Assembly (NCBI RefSeq): GCF_041321155.1
Contig: NZ_JBGGWB010000002.1
Coordinates: 332,688-396,687, forward strand
Direction: 5' to 3'
Source of the DNA: Sphingomonas sp. IW22
GTDB taxonomy: Bacteria > Pseudomonadota > Alphaproteobacteria > Sphingomonadales > Sphingomonadaceae
DNA: 64,000 nucleotides
The first letter of the stretch is position 1, and every line of letters begins with the position of its first letter. Below, piece by piece: positions 12,156 to 21,178 of this stretch. Below the pieces are notes generated by a model. The model was not told the origin of the DNA and did no database searches. It was given only the letters and a program-made list of their open reading frames with translations. The position numbers and the translations under genes were made by a program.

Positions 12156-13586
12156 TCAGTTGAGTGCAGTGCCCCCCACCGTCAGGCCGCCGATCAGCAC
12201 GCTGGGCTGGCCGACTCCGGCGGGCACGGCCTGGCCGCCCTTGCCGCACATGCCGACCCCTTCGTCGAGGGCGAAGTCGTTGCCGATCCCTTCCACTTTG
12301 GTCATCGCGGTCGGGCCGTCGCCGATCAGCATCGCGCCCTTGATCGGGGCACCCAACCGGCCATTCTCGATCATATAAGCTTCGGTGCAGGAAAACACGA
12401 AGCGGCCGGATACGATGTCGACCTGGCCGCCGCCAAAGCTGGTGGCGTAAATGCCGCGCTTCACGCGTGACATCAGTTCCGCCGGATCATCCTGCCCGCC
12501 GCGCATGAAGGTGTTGGTCATCCGCGGCATCGGCGCATGGGCAAAGCTTTCACGCCGGCCGTTACCGGTGGGCGCAACGCCCATGAGCCGGGCATTCAGC
12601 CGGTCGTGAATATAACCCTTCAGAATGCCGTCCTCTATCAGCACATTTTCCTGCGTCGGCGTGCCTTCATCGTCGATCGACAGCGATCCGCGCTTGCCCG
12701 CGATGGAGCCGTCGTCGACCACGGTCACGCCAGGCGCCGCCACACGCTCACCGATACGGCCCGAAAAGGCCGAGCTGCCCTTGCGATTGAAATCGCCCTC
12801 CAGCCCGTGACCGACCGCCTCGTGCAGCATCACCCCGCACCAGCCGGGGCCGAGCAGTACCGGCATCTCGCCCGCAGGGGCGGGCACGGCCTCAAGATTG
12901 ACCAGCGCCTGGCGCAGCGCCTCATCCACCGCGCGGTTCCAGGTTTCGGGCGCCATGACCCGGTCGTAGAGTTCGCGTCCGCCAATGCCGAAGCTGCCCG
13001 ATTCGCGGCGGCCATTCGATTCGACCACGATGGTCACGTTCAGCCGCACCAGCGGGCGAACGTCGGTCGCAGTGAACCCGTCGGGGCGAACGATCTCCAC
13101 CACGTTCCACGATCCGGTCAGTGCCACGCTGACCTGCGCGACGCGCGGATCGCGCGCGCGAGCGGCAGCGTCGATCGTCTGGCACAGCGCGACCTTCTCG
13201 GCAAAGGGCACCAGGTCGAGCGGGTCGGCGGCGGTGTAAAGGTGGCGGTTGTTGCCGCGCGGCGGCGGTGCCTTTGCCTGACGCGCGGGGTCGATCAGCG
13301 CCATGGTGGAGGCCGCCCGGCGAATCGCATCCGCCGACAGCGCGTTGCCCTGGGCAAAGGCGGTCTGCTCACCGGACACAGCGCGCAGGCCAAAACCCGA
13401 ATGATTATTGTAGGACGCGGTTTTCAGCCGCCCGTCGTCGAACCCGAATGCCTCGCTGTGCGAATATTGCAGGTACAGCTCGCCATCCTCGGCACGCGAC
13501 AGCGCTTCGCCGGTCAGCTTGAGAGCGGTTTCGGGGTCGAGTGCATCGCCATACAGGAACGCGCGGGGATCGGTGGAAACAGTCAT
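12156..13586 (-). CDS. tldD: TldD/PmbA family metalloprotease TldD
   Basis: 476 residues with the family's zinc motif HEAVGHGLEGD near residues 255-265, the downstream SIDDEGTPTQ loop, and a C-terminal GGQVDIVSGRFVFSCTEAYMIENG block with the third metal ligand Cys. TldD pairs with PmbA (TldE) to make a heterodimeric peptidase that processes modified peptides and unfolded substrates. No pmbA neighbour is in the window. The next gene upstream on the strand is a small zinc-finger protein 18 bases away, so the two may be co-transcribed. Confidence 0.93.
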   Translation of the reverse strand: MTVSTDPRAFLYGDALDPETALKLTGEALSRAEDGELYLQYSHSEAFGFDDGRLKTASYNNHSGFGLRAVSGEQTAFAQGNALSADAIRRAASTMALIDPARQAKAPPPRGNNRHLYTAADPLDLVPFAEKVALCQTIDAAARARDPRVAQVSVALTGSWNVVEIVRPDGFTATDVRPLVRLNVTIVVESNGRRESGSFGIGGRELYDRVMAPETWNRAVDEALRQALVNLEAVPAPAGEMPVLLGPGWCGVMLHEAVGHGLEGDFNRKGSSAFSGRIGERVAAPGVTVVDDGSIAGKRGSLSIDDEGTPTQENVLIEDGILKGYIHDRLNARLMGVAPTGNGRRESFAHAPMPRMTNTFMRGGQDDPAELMSRVKRGIYATSFGGGQVDIVSGRFVFSCTEAYMIENGRLGAPIKGAMLIGDGPTAMTKVEGIGNDFALDEGVGMCGKGGQAVPAGVGQPSVLIGGLTVGGTALN

Positions 13587-13604
13587 TCCGCCGATATAGG
13601 TGGC

Positions 13605-13832
13605 TCAGCGGCCTGCACCATCCCCATGGTCGGGCAACTGCGAATGATCGGCGCCGTCAGCCGGGCCACCGATCAGCACGAAGCGGCGGTCGCAATAGCC
13701 GCAATCGACATAACCGGTTTCGTTGATCTGGAGCCAGACGCGCGGATGTCCCAGCGCGGGTGCGATTTCGCCTGCGCCGTCACAGGCGACACGCGGGGTC
13801 GAGGTGCGGATGAGTTCGGGCGGCGCGATCAT
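13605..13832 (-). CDS. Small zinc-finger protein (zf-CHCC / NDUFS6-like)
   Basis: 75 residues from ATG 13832 with AGGCGA upstream. The centre RVWLQINETGYVDCGYCDRRFVL carries the C-x2-C pair and, with an upstream Cys (RVACDG) and nearby His residues, forms the CHCC zinc site found in the NDUFS6 accessory subunit of complex I. In Alphaproteobacteria short stand-alone versions are widespread and are thought to be related to respiratory complex I. It overlaps no neighbour. Confidence 0.8.
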   Translation of the reverse strand: MIAPPELIRTSTPRVACDGAGEIAPALGHPRVWLQINETGYVDCGYCDRRFVLIGGPADGADHSQLPDHGDGAGR

Positions 13833-13850
13833 GGCGGTTCGCCTAGCAAG

Positions 13851-13887
13851 CGAACGCGCGCGCCGCAATTGGCGACGCGCGCGTTCG
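13851..13887 (-). terminator. Strong hairpin between typA and the zinc-finger gene, possible terminator
   Basis: CGAACGCGCGCG at 13851-13862 pairs perfectly over 12 bp with CGCGCGCGTTCG at 13876-13887. It lies 13 bases after the typA stop on the minus strand. Neither side has a T tract, so it may be a non-canonical terminator or an mRNA 3'-end stabiliser rather than a standard intrinsic terminator. Confidence 0.45.
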
Positions 13888-13900
13888 GGTTGGAGAGGAA

Positions 13901-15739
13901 TTAAGCGGCCTTCTGGCGGCTCTGGCGCTTGCGCTCGTTCGGGTCGAGGTAACGCTTGCGCAGACGGATCGATTTCGGGGTCACTTCGACCATTTCGTCG
14001 TCGTCGATATAGGCGATTGCCTGTTCCAGCGTCATCTTGCGCGGCGGGGTGAGGCGAATGGCGTCGTCCTTGCCCGACGAACGGATGTTGGTCAGCTGCT
14101 TCGCCTTCATCGGGTTGACCTCAAGGTCTTCCGTCTTGGCGTTTTCGCCGATGATCATGCCCTCGTACAGCGCTTCGCCGTGGCCGACGAACAGGATGCC
14201 GCGCTCTTCCAACGAGTTAAGCGAATAGGCGTTCGCTTCACCCGTACCGTTGGAGATCAGCACGCCGTTCTTGCGGCCCTCGATCGGGCCCTTGTGCGGA
14301 CCGTACTTCTCGAACAGCCGGTTCATGATGCCGGTGCCGCGCGTGTCGGACAGGAATTCGCCGTGATAGCCGATCAGGCCGCGCGACGGGGCGGAGAAGG
14401 TGATGCGCGTCTTGCCGCCGCCCGACGGACGCATGTCGGTCATTTCAGCCTTGCGCAGGTTCATCTTCTCGACGACCGTGCCCGAAAATTCCTCGTCCAC
14501 GTCGATGACGACGGTTTCGTACGGCTCGGTCTTGTTGCCGTTCTCGTCGGTGCCGAACAGCACGCGCGGGCGGCTGATGCCCAACTCGAAACCCTCACGG
14601 CGCATCGTTTCGATGACCACGCCCAACTGAAGTTCACCGCGACCAGCGACTTCGAAGCTGTCCTTGTCGGCGGCTTCGGTCACGCGGATGGCGACGTTCG
14701 ATTCGGCTTCGCGAAGCAGGCGGTCGCGAATCATGCGCGACGTCACCTTGGTGCCTTCACGACCGGCCATGGGCGAATCGTTGACCGCAAAGCGCATCGA
14801 CAGCGTGGGCGGGTCGATCGGCTGCGCCTGGATCGGCTGGCTGACCGAGGTGTCGCAGATGGTGTTCGACACGGTCGCGACGGTCAGGCCCGCCAGGCTG
14901 ATGATGTCGCCGGCCTTCGCCTCGTCCACCGGTACGCGGTCCAGGCCGCGGAACGACATGATCTTGGACGCACGACCCGTTTCGATGACGTTGCCGTCCA
15001 TGTCCAGCGCGTGGATCGGCTGATTGGTGCGGACCGTGCCCTGCTCGACACGGCCGGTCAGGATGCGACCAAGGAAGTTGTCGCGGTCCAGCAGCGTGAC
15101 CAGGAACTTGAATTCCGCATCGGGGTCGACGGCGGGCGGCGGCACATGGGCGACGATCTTTTCGAACATCGGCGTCAGTGTACCTTCGCGCGCTTCCGGA
15201 TCGGTCGAGGCATAGCCGTTGCGGCCCGACGCGAACAGCACGGGGAAATCGAGCTGGTCGTCATTCGCCTCAAGGCTGACGAACAGGTCGAACACCTCGT
15301 CCAGCACTTCCTGGATGCGGGCGTCCGAACGATCGACCTTGTTGACGACGACGATCGGGCGCAGGCCCAGCTTCAGCGCCTTGCCGGTCACGAACTTCGT
15401 CTGCGGCATCGCGCCTTCCGACGAATCGACCAGCAGGATGACGCCGTCGACCATCGACAGGATGCGTTCCACCTCGGCGCCGAAGTCGGCGTGGCCGGGC
15501 GTGTCGACGATGTTGATGCGGACAGAGTTTTCAGGCGTGCCATCGGGCGACCAGTCGACCGACGTCGGCTTCGCAAGGATGGTGATCCCGCGTTCCTTTT
15601 CGAGGTCGTTCGAGTCCATCGCGCGCTCTTCCACGCGCTGATTGTCGCGGAAGGTGCCGGATTGGCGGAAAAGCTGGTCGACGAGCGTGGTCTTGCCATG
15701 GTCGACGTGGGCGATGATCGCCACGTTGCGGAGTTGCAT
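13901..15739 (-). CDS. typA: Translational GTPase TypA/BipA
   Basis: 612 residues, typical length. G1 [14 protein letters not shown] is at residues 10-23, followed by G2 ERGITI, G3 DTPGHADFG and G4 NKVDR, then EF-G-like domains and the BipA-specific C-terminus ([25 protein letters not shown]). It is a ribosome-associated GTPase involved in 50S assembly and stress adaptation. The C-terminus ends in a basic tail (KRQSRQKAA). It stands alone on its strand, with its own upstream region at 15740-15829. Confidence 0.97.
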   Translation of the reverse strand: MQLRNVAIIAHVDHGKTTLVDQLFRQSGTFRDNQRVEERAMDSNDLEKERGITILAKPTSVDWSPDGTPENSVRINIVDTPGHADFGAEVERILSMVDGVILLVDSSEGAMPQTKFVTGKALKLGLRPIVVVNKVDRSDARIQEVLDEVFDLFVSLEANDDQLDFPVLFASGRNGYASTDPEAREGTLTPMFEKIVAHVPPPAVDPDAEFKFLVTLLDRDNFLGRILTGRVEQGTVRTNQPIHALDMDGNVIETGRASKIMSFRGLDRVPVDEAKAGDIISLAGLTVATVSNTICDTSVSQPIQAQPIDPPTLSMRFAVNDSPMAGREGTKVTSRMIRDRLLREAESNVAIRVTEAADKDSFEVAGRGELQLGVVIETMRREGFELGISRPRVLFGTDENGNKTEPYETVVIDVDEEFSGTVVEKMNLRKAEMTDMRPSGGGKTRITFSAPSRGLIGYHGEFLSDTRGTGIMNRLFEKYGPHKGPIEGRKNGVLISNGTGEANAYSLNSLEERGILFVGHGEALYEGMIIGENAKTEDLEVNPMKAKQLTNIRSSGKDDAIRLTPPRKMTLEQAIAYIDDDEMVEVTPKSIRLRKRYLDPNERKRQSRQKAA

Positions 15740-15829
15740 AGGGTGTCCGTTGGTTTGGCCGCGCCCGTCGCGCGGGGTTCGGGTGGCGCGCTTAGCTCAT
15801 TTGCTGCGATGGCGAAAGGGGGGTGCGGT

Positions 15830-16636
15830 TCAGGGGCGGCCAACCCGGTCGATCAGCGCCATGGCGGCGGCGGGGGCGCGTTCTTTTGCGCCGTTGATCA
15901 TGAACGCGAAAACATCGCGCGGCTTTCGATCGGGCGGGGTGCCGAGCAGCGGCAGGTCACCCGCCTGTCCGCCCGCCGCCCATTCGCGCGCCCAACCGGC
16001 AAAGCGGTCGAGCGTCGCGGCGGGAAAGCCCTGTTCCTCTGCCGCAACGGCATTTTCGAAGCGGGCATAGACGAAATCGCCGCTCACATCGCCAATGCCG
16101 GGATATTCGTCGGACCACGCGTTGACGATCGCCACCCGGGCAGCCCGGGCCATGCCGATAAAGGCGGGGTCGCGGAAGCTGTCGTGGCGCACCTGCACCG
16201 CGTGGCGCAAGCCGATGCCGCCGTGACTGGCGGGCAACAGCTTGAGGAACGCGCCGAAATCGTCCGCGTCGAATTTCTTTGTGCCCATGAACTGCCACAG
16301 GATCGGGCCAAGCCGGTCGCCCAGCTCGACGATCCCCTGATCAAGGAAACGCGCGATCGATTCGCCTGCTTCACCCAAAATCTTGCGGTTGGTGACGTAT
16401 CGCGATGCTTTCAGCGTGAACACGAAGCCGTCGGGCACCGCCTTTGCCCAGTTTGCGAACGTCGCGGGCTTGAAGCTGGAATAATAGGTGCCGTTGACCT
16501 CGATCGCGGTCATGGCGGCAGCGGCATGTTCCAGCTCGCGCTTGTGCGGCAGCCCTTCGGGGTAAAAGGTGCCGCCGCGCCACGGTTCATAGGTCCAGCC
16601 GCCGATGCCGACGCGAATCGTGCCTGCCGTTGCCAT
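15830..16636 (-). CDS. DUF72 domain-containing protein
   Basis: 268 residues with the TIM-barrel-like DUF72 pattern: [31 protein letters not shown], then [33 protein letters not shown] and [26 protein letters not shown] precedes the ATG at 16636. The biochemical function of DUF72 proteins is not established; they are structurally close to sugar-phosphate isomerase barrels. Confidence 0.87.
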   Translation of the reverse strand: MATAGTIRVGIGGWTYEPWRGGTFYPEGLPHKRELEHAAAAMTAIEVNGTYYSSFKPATFANWAKAVPDGFVFTLKASRYVTNRKILGEAGESIARFLDQGIVELGDRLGPILWQFMGTKKFDADDFGAFLKLLPASHGGIGLRHAVQVRHDSFRDPAFIGMARAARVAIVNAWSDEYPGIGDVSGDFVYARFENAVAAEEQGFPAATLDRFAGWAREWAAGGQAGDLPLLGTPPDRKPRDVFAFMINGAKERAPAAAMALIDRVGRP

Positions 16637-16686
16637 GCTGTCCTCCTGCCCTTCGGCTGCGCCTTAGCAGGGTCTGGCAGCGTGCG

Positions 16687-17004
16687 TCAGGGCTGGCTGC
16701 GCACCGCGCCGCGATCCTCAACCAGCGTGGGGGAGGGGCCGGTGGCGGGGCGAAGCGCTTCCCGGTCGGCGGCGCTGACGGGCGCGGTGGGGTCGGGGCG
16801 GAAGTCCACGGGTGCACGCTGATCGGCGGGCGGGCGGCTGCCGTCGCGCGGCAGGTCGGGTGCGGCATGCCCCTCCGCCCCGTCGCGGCGGCGGCCGTTC
16901 ATGTACCAGCCGAGCGCGGCAATGCCCGCAGCAGCGACGGCCACCCCGGCACCGGCGGCCAGCATCGTGTTGCGGGACAGGTCGGGCAGGCGGCGGTCGA
17001 TCAT
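16687..17004 (-). CDS. Hypothetical single-pass membrane protein
   Basis: 105 residues from ATG 17004, chosen because AGGAGC stands 7 bases upstream. An in-frame ATG at 17034 lacks a ribosome binding site. One hydrophobic segment (AAGAGVAVAAAGIAALGWYM, residues 16-35) is followed by an Arg-rich stop-transfer and a proline/aspartate-rich, probably disordered tail. No known domain recognised. Confidence 0.6.
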   Translation of the reverse strand: MIDRRLPDLSRNTMLAAGAGVAVAAAGIAALGWYMNGRRRDGAEGHAAPDLPRDGSRPPADQRAPVDFRPDPTAPVSAADREALRPATGPSPTLVEDRGAVRSQP

Positions 17005-17102
17005 GGTTTCAGCTCCTGAATCAGCATTTGCCATGGTGAACCGGTGGCCGGGCGCACGGTTCCGTGCGTGCCGATGCGCCGGCTTTGCGATAAGATCGCG
17101 CC

Positions 17103-18059
17103 ATGACCCAGGATTCCCGCCCGGTGCTGATCCGGCTGTGCCCCTTCCCCCCCGATCTTGAGGCCGCGCTGGCCGAGCGGGGGCAGGTGATCGACTGGCC
17201 TGCGCTCGCCCCGGCCGAGCGGTCACAGTGGTTGAACGATCATGCCGGCGGCGTTCGTGCCATCATCACCAACGGCCATGTCGGCGCACCGCGCGATCTG
17301 GTCGAGGCGCTGCCCGCGCTGGGCCTGATCGCGGTCAACGGTGTGGGGTATGACCAGGTCGACATCGCCCATGCCGCTGCTCATGGTGTCGCGGTCGCCA
17401 ACACGCCCGACGTGCTGACCGACGATGTCGCCGATCTGGCGGTGGGGCTCGTGATCGGGCTGATCCGCCAGATTGCGCGCGCCGACGCCTTCGTCCGGGG
17501 CGGGGCGTGGGCGGGGGGCAACATGCCGCTGGCGCGCAAGGTGACGGGCCGTCGATTCGGGATCGTCGGGCTGGGCCGCATCGGCCATGCCATTGCCCGG
17601 CGGCTGAGCGTGTTCGGGCCGGTCGCCTATACCGGGCGCGCGCCAAAGCCGGTCGCATATGATTTTCATCCCGACCCGCTGGCGCTGGCGGCGGCGTGCG
17701 ATGTGCTGATCGTCGCTTGTGCCGCCACGCCTGCGACCCGGCACCTGATCGACGCGCGGGTGCTTAACGCGCTTGGCCCCGACGGCGTGCTGGTCAATGT
17801 CGCGCGCGGGTCGGTGGTGGACGAAGCGGCGCTGGTCGCCGCCGTCGAGAACGAATTGATCGCGGGCGCCGCGCTGGACGTGTTCGAGGATGAGCCCAAT
17901 GTCCCCGCTGCCCTGATCGACAGCCCCGCGACGCTGCTGACCCCACATATCGCCAGTGCCACGGTCGAAACGCGCGGGGCGATGGCAGCGCTGGTGCTGG
18001 ACAATCTGGATGCGTTCCTGGCGGGCAGGCCGCTGTTGACGCCCGTCTCTCCGGCCTGA
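17103..18059 (+). CDS. D-isomer-specific 2-hydroxyacid dehydrogenase
   Basis: 318 residues. The NAD(P)-binding motif GLGRIGHAIARRL is near residues 156-168. Catalytic residues are visible as NVARGSVVDEAAL (Arg), a DVFEDEPNVP loop (Glu) and TPHIASATVETR (His). The family reduces 2-oxoacids such as glyoxylate or hydroxypyruvate. Which one is used here cannot be read from the sequence. The next plus-strand gene (GH127) is 59 bases downstream. Confidence 0.88.
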   Translation: MTQDSRPVLIRLCPFPPDLEAALAERGQVIDWPALAPAERSQWLNDHAGGVRAIITNGHVGAPRDLVEALPALGLIAVNGVGYDQVDIAHAAAHGVAVANTPDVLTDDVADLAVGLVIGLIRQIARADAFVRGGAWAGGNMPLARKVTGRRFGIVGLGRIGHAIARRLSVFGPVAYTGRAPKPVAYDFHPDPLALAAACDVLIVACAATPATRHLIDARVLNALGPDGVLVNVARGSVVDEAALVAAVENELIAGAALDVFEDEPNVPAALIDSPATLLTPHIASATVETRGAMAALVLDNLDAFLAGRPLLTPVSPA

Positions 18060-18118
18060 ACGCTTGCTCCGAGGGCGGCACCGCGTTTATAGTCAGAGTA
18101 ATAATCGGGAGAGACGAT

Positions 18119-20440
18119 GTGCTGAACTGGTCGCGCAGGGGTGCGCTGGGCGCGGGTGTGGCAATGGGGCTGGCACCGTCGCTGGGCTTTGCCGGACAGT
18201 CGATGTCGACCGGCGGGACAACCGCTCGCCCCTTCCCATTGGCGCAGGTGCGCTTGAAGCCGTCGATCTTCCTCACGTCGATAGAGGCGAACCAGCGGTT
18301 CCTGTTGTCGCTCGAGCCCGACCGGCTGTTGCACAATTTCCACGCCGGCGCCGGATTGCCGTCAAAGGGCGAAGTCTATGGCGGCTGGGAAGCGCGCGGA
18401 ATCGCGGGCCATTCGCTGGGCCATTATCTGACCGCCATGTCGCTGCTCCATGCCCAGACGGGCAAGCCGGCGTTTCGCGAACGTGCCGCCTATATCGTCG
18501 GGGAACTGCGCGCGGTGCAGGCGCGCCATGGCGACGGCTATGCCGGCGGCACCACCGTCGAGCGCGATGGGCGGACCGTGGACGGCAAGATTGTTTATGA
18601 AGAGCTGCGGCAGGGCCGGATCGACAGCCATGGTTTCGGCGTCAATGGCGGCTGGGTGCCGCTTTACACCTATCACAAGGTGGTGGCCGGTGCGTTGGAC
18701 GCGCATCAGCTGGCGGGTATCAACGACGGGCTGCGCGTGGCGATCGGATTGGGCGATTATCTGGGTACCATCCTGGAAGGGATGACCGACGCTCAGGTGC
18801 AGAAGCTGCTGGTCGCCGAACATGGCGGGCTGACCGAATCCTATGCCGAATTGTATCGCCGCACGGGCAATCGCCGCTGGTTGACCCTGTCGCAGCGGAT
18901 GCGCCACCATGCGATCGTCGATCCGCTGGCCGCCGGGCGCGACGAACTGGCGGGCAAACATGCCAATACCCAAATTCCCAAGATCATCGGCGATGCGCGC
19001 CTGCACGAACTGACCGGCGATCCGCGTTATCGGCAGGTGGCCGATTTCTTCTGGAACATCGTCACCCGCGATCACAGCTATGTCATTGGCGGCAATTCGG
19101 ATCACGAACATTTCGGCCCGCCGCGCCAATTGTCCGAACGGCTGGACCAGCAGACGTGCGAGGCGTGCAACAGCTACAACATGCTCAAGCTGACCCGGCA
19201 CCTTTATGGCTGGAGCGGGGATGCGGCCTATTTCGATTTCTATGAACGCGCGCACCTGAACCACATCATGAGCCAGCAGGACCCCGAAACGGGGATGGTG
19301 ACCTATTTCACCGCGCTGGCATCGGGGATGAGCCGCGTTCATTCAGAGCCGACGACCGATTTCTGGTGCTGTGTCGGATCGGGGATGGAAAGCCATTCGA
19401 AACATGGCGACAGCATCTACTGGCAGCGCGGCGACGCGGTGGCGATCAACCTCTATTACGCCTCAACGCTGGATGCGCCCGAAGCGCGGCTGGACATGGA
19501 AACCGCCTTTCCCATGGACGACGGTGTCCGCATCTCGGTGGCAAAGCCGCCGCGGATGCTGGCGCTGCGCGTGCCGGGCTGGTGTGCGACGCCCGATGTC
19601 CGCGTCAACGGCAAGACTGCGGGGCGGCGCGAGGGCGGTTACTGGATGCTGGCGGGACTGAAGGCGGGGGACCGCATCGAACTGCGCCTGCCGATGGCGT
19701 TGCGCGTCGAAACCATGCCCGATAACGACCGGCTGGTCGCGTTTCTCAGCGGGCCGCTGGTACTGGCGGGCAATATGGGACCGGCCGGGCCGATGTGGGA
19801 AGGCCCGCCGCCTGCCATCGTCAGCGATGCCGCGCGACCGGTGCTGGTCGCGGATGACGGGCTGCATCGCTATCGACTGGGCGCGCAGGGCCGGCCCGGC
19901 GACCTGTCGCTCACGCCCTTTTTCGCGCAGCATCACAACCGCACCGCCGTTTATTTCCAGCGTTTCGGCACGGGCGAATGGGCGACCGAATCGGTGGCGT
20001 GGGAACGTGCCGCGCGCGAGCGGGCCGAGCTGGAAAAGCGCACCGTCGACGTCATCCGGCTGGGTGAGCAACAGCCGGAGGTCGATCACGCGTTCGACGG
20101 CACCGAAAATACCGCCACCGTCCCGCATCAGATCGACCGGTCGCGCGTGGTGCAAAAGGGCCATTTCGCCTTTGACCTGAAGGGCGCGGGCGGGCCGGCG
20201 GCACTGCACGTTACTTATGGCGCGCGGCACCGGGACCGCGATTTCCGCATCCTGGTCGACGGCAAACTGCTGGCACGCGAGACGCTGAAGGGCGAGGCCG
20301 CGGCCGGGCGCAATATCGTCGTCTATCCTTTGCCCGACGGCATGGGCGGGGGCGACCGGATGCGCGTGCGCTTCGAAGCGGACACGGATCAGGGCGTGGA
20401 AGTCTATCAGGTGCGGCTGGTGCGCATGCCGACTGTCTAG
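18119..20440 (+). CDS. Tat-exported glycoside hydrolase family 127 (DUF1680, beta-L-arabinofuranosidase-like)
   Basis: 773 residues from GTG 18119 with GGGAGAG upstream. A twin-arginine signal (SRRGALGAG...FAG) directs export of a folded enzyme. The GH127 catalytic zinc cluster is recognisable as CEACNSYNMLK (Glu/Cys) and FWCCVGSGMESHSKHGDSIYW (Cys-Cys). In characterised members these bind zinc and supply a Cys nucleophile. A C-terminal beta-rich extension follows from about residue 640 (GTENTATVPHQ...). It probably trims arabinose-containing plant or cell-wall glycans in the periplasm. No other carbohydrate genes are adjacent. Confidence 0.88.
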   Translation: MLNWSRRGALGAGVAMGLAPSLGFAGQSMSTGGTTARPFPLAQVRLKPSIFLTSIEANQRFLLSLEPDRLLHNFHAGAGLPSKGEVYGGWEARGIAGHSLGHYLTAMSLLHAQTGKPAFRERAAYIVGELRAVQARHGDGYAGGTTVERDGRTVDGKIVYEELRQGRIDSHGFGVNGGWVPLYTYHKVVAGALDAHQLAGINDGLRVAIGLGDYLGTILEGMTDAQVQKLLVAEHGGLTESYAELYRRTGNRRWLTLSQRMRHHAIVDPLAAGRDELAGKHANTQIPKIIGDARLHELTGDPRYRQVADFFWNIVTRDHSYVIGGNSDHEHFGPPRQLSERLDQQTCEACNSYNMLKLTRHLYGWSGDAAYFDFYERAHLNHIMSQQDPETGMVTYFTALASGMSRVHSEPTTDFWCCVGSGMESHSKHGDSIYWQRGDAVAINLYYASTLDAPEARLDMETAFPMDDGVRISVAKPPRMLALRVPGWCATPDVRVNGKTAGRREGGYWMLAGLKAGDRIELRLPMALRVETMPDNDRLVAFLSGPLVLAGNMGPAGPMWEGPPPAIVSDAARPVLVADDGLHRYRLGAQGRPGDLSLTPFFAQHHNRTAVYFQRFGTGEWATESVAWERAARERAELEKRTVDVIRLGEQQPEVDHAFDGTENTATVPHQIDRSRVVQKGHFAFDLKGAGGPAALHVTYGARHRDRDFRILVDGKLLARETLKGEAAAGRNIVVYPLPDGMGGGDRMRVRFEADTDQGVEVYQVRLVRMPTV

Positions 20441-20442
20441 CG

Positions 20443-20461
20443 GGCCGGGTCACACCCGGCC
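20443..20461. terminator. Hairpin between convergent GH127 and fliA genes
   Basis: GGCCGGGT (20443-20450) pairs perfectly with ACCCGGCC (20454-20461) around a 3-base loop, right at the 9-base gap between the two convergent stop codons and covering the fliA stop. A five-T run (20472-20476) lies downstream on the plus strand but about ten bases away, so termination efficiency is uncertain. Confidence 0.45.
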
Positions 20462-21178
20462 GGACAGCGCCTTTTTAAGGCGGGAATGGGCGCTGGCCTT
20501 GATCTGGCACACCCGCGCCGCGCCGACGCCCAGCACCTGTCCGATTTCCTCCAGATTGAGTTCCTCGACATAATAAAGCTGCACGACCATCGCTTCCCGC
20601 TCCGGCAGGGCGGCGATGGCGGTAGCCAGCGCGTCGCGCGTGTCGGCTTCGGCCAGCGCGGAAAAGGCGTCGCCGCCATCGTCGACGAACCATGATAGCT
20701 CGTCGGAATAAACCTCGTCGATCGAATCGAACCGCAACGCTTCTGCCGTGGCATAATCGACGCGCAGCTTTTCGATGGTGACGCCCAGCCGTGCGGCGAC
20801 CTCCGCCTCTGTCGGTGCGCGGCCCAGCGCGTTGTGCAGCGCCGCTAGGCTTTCCTGATACGCCTTACGCCGTTTCATCGCGCCGCGCGTCAGCGTTGCC
20901 TGTCGCCGCAATTCGTCGATCATGCTGCCGCGCACGCGGGTCATGGCGAAGTTGTGGAAGCTGGTCTCGCCGCGATCCTCGAAACTGCGGGCGGCTTCGA
21001 CCAGCGCGATCATGCCGATCTGGACCAGATCCTCGACTTCGACGATGGCGCTCATGCTGCCATGAACGTGCCAGGCGACCCGGCGGACCATCGGCAGTTC
21101 GGCCTTGACCATCGCCTCCACATCGCGCGCGGCGGGGCGCTGGGCAGGGCTGTAGGTCAGCGGCGCGGCGGCGTTCAT
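20450..21178 (-). CDS. fliA: Flagellar sigma factor FliA (sigma-28)
   Basis: 242 residues with sigma-70 regions: region 2 (LVQIGMIALVEAARSFEDRGETSFHNFAMTRVRGSMIDELRR), a short region 3 (GRAPTEAEVAARLGV), and region 4 HTH (LPEREAMVVQLYYVEELNLEEIGQVLGVGAARVCQIKASAHSRLKK). It directs RNA polymerase to late flagellar promoters. It overlaps the end of flhA by 4 bases (ATGA), so translation is coupled. Its antagonist FlgM is encoded 3.3 kb upstream on the same strand. Confidence 0.96.
   Translation of the reverse strand: MNAAAPLTYSPAQRPAARDVEAMVKAELPMVRRVAWHVHGSMSAIVEVEDLVQIGMIALVEAARSFEDRGETSFHNFAMTRVRGSMIDELRRQATLTRGAMKRRKAYQESLAALHNALGRAPTEAEVAARLGVTIEKLRVDYATAEALRFDSIDEVYSDELSWFVDDGGDAFSALAEADTRDALATAIAALPEREAMVVQLYYVEELNLEEIGQVLGVGAARVCQIKASAHSRLKKALSGRV

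Noticed and set aside
14180..16822. 880-codon plus-strand open frame
   Set aside because: Shadow of typA and the DUF72 gene; composition is not protein-like and no motif is present.
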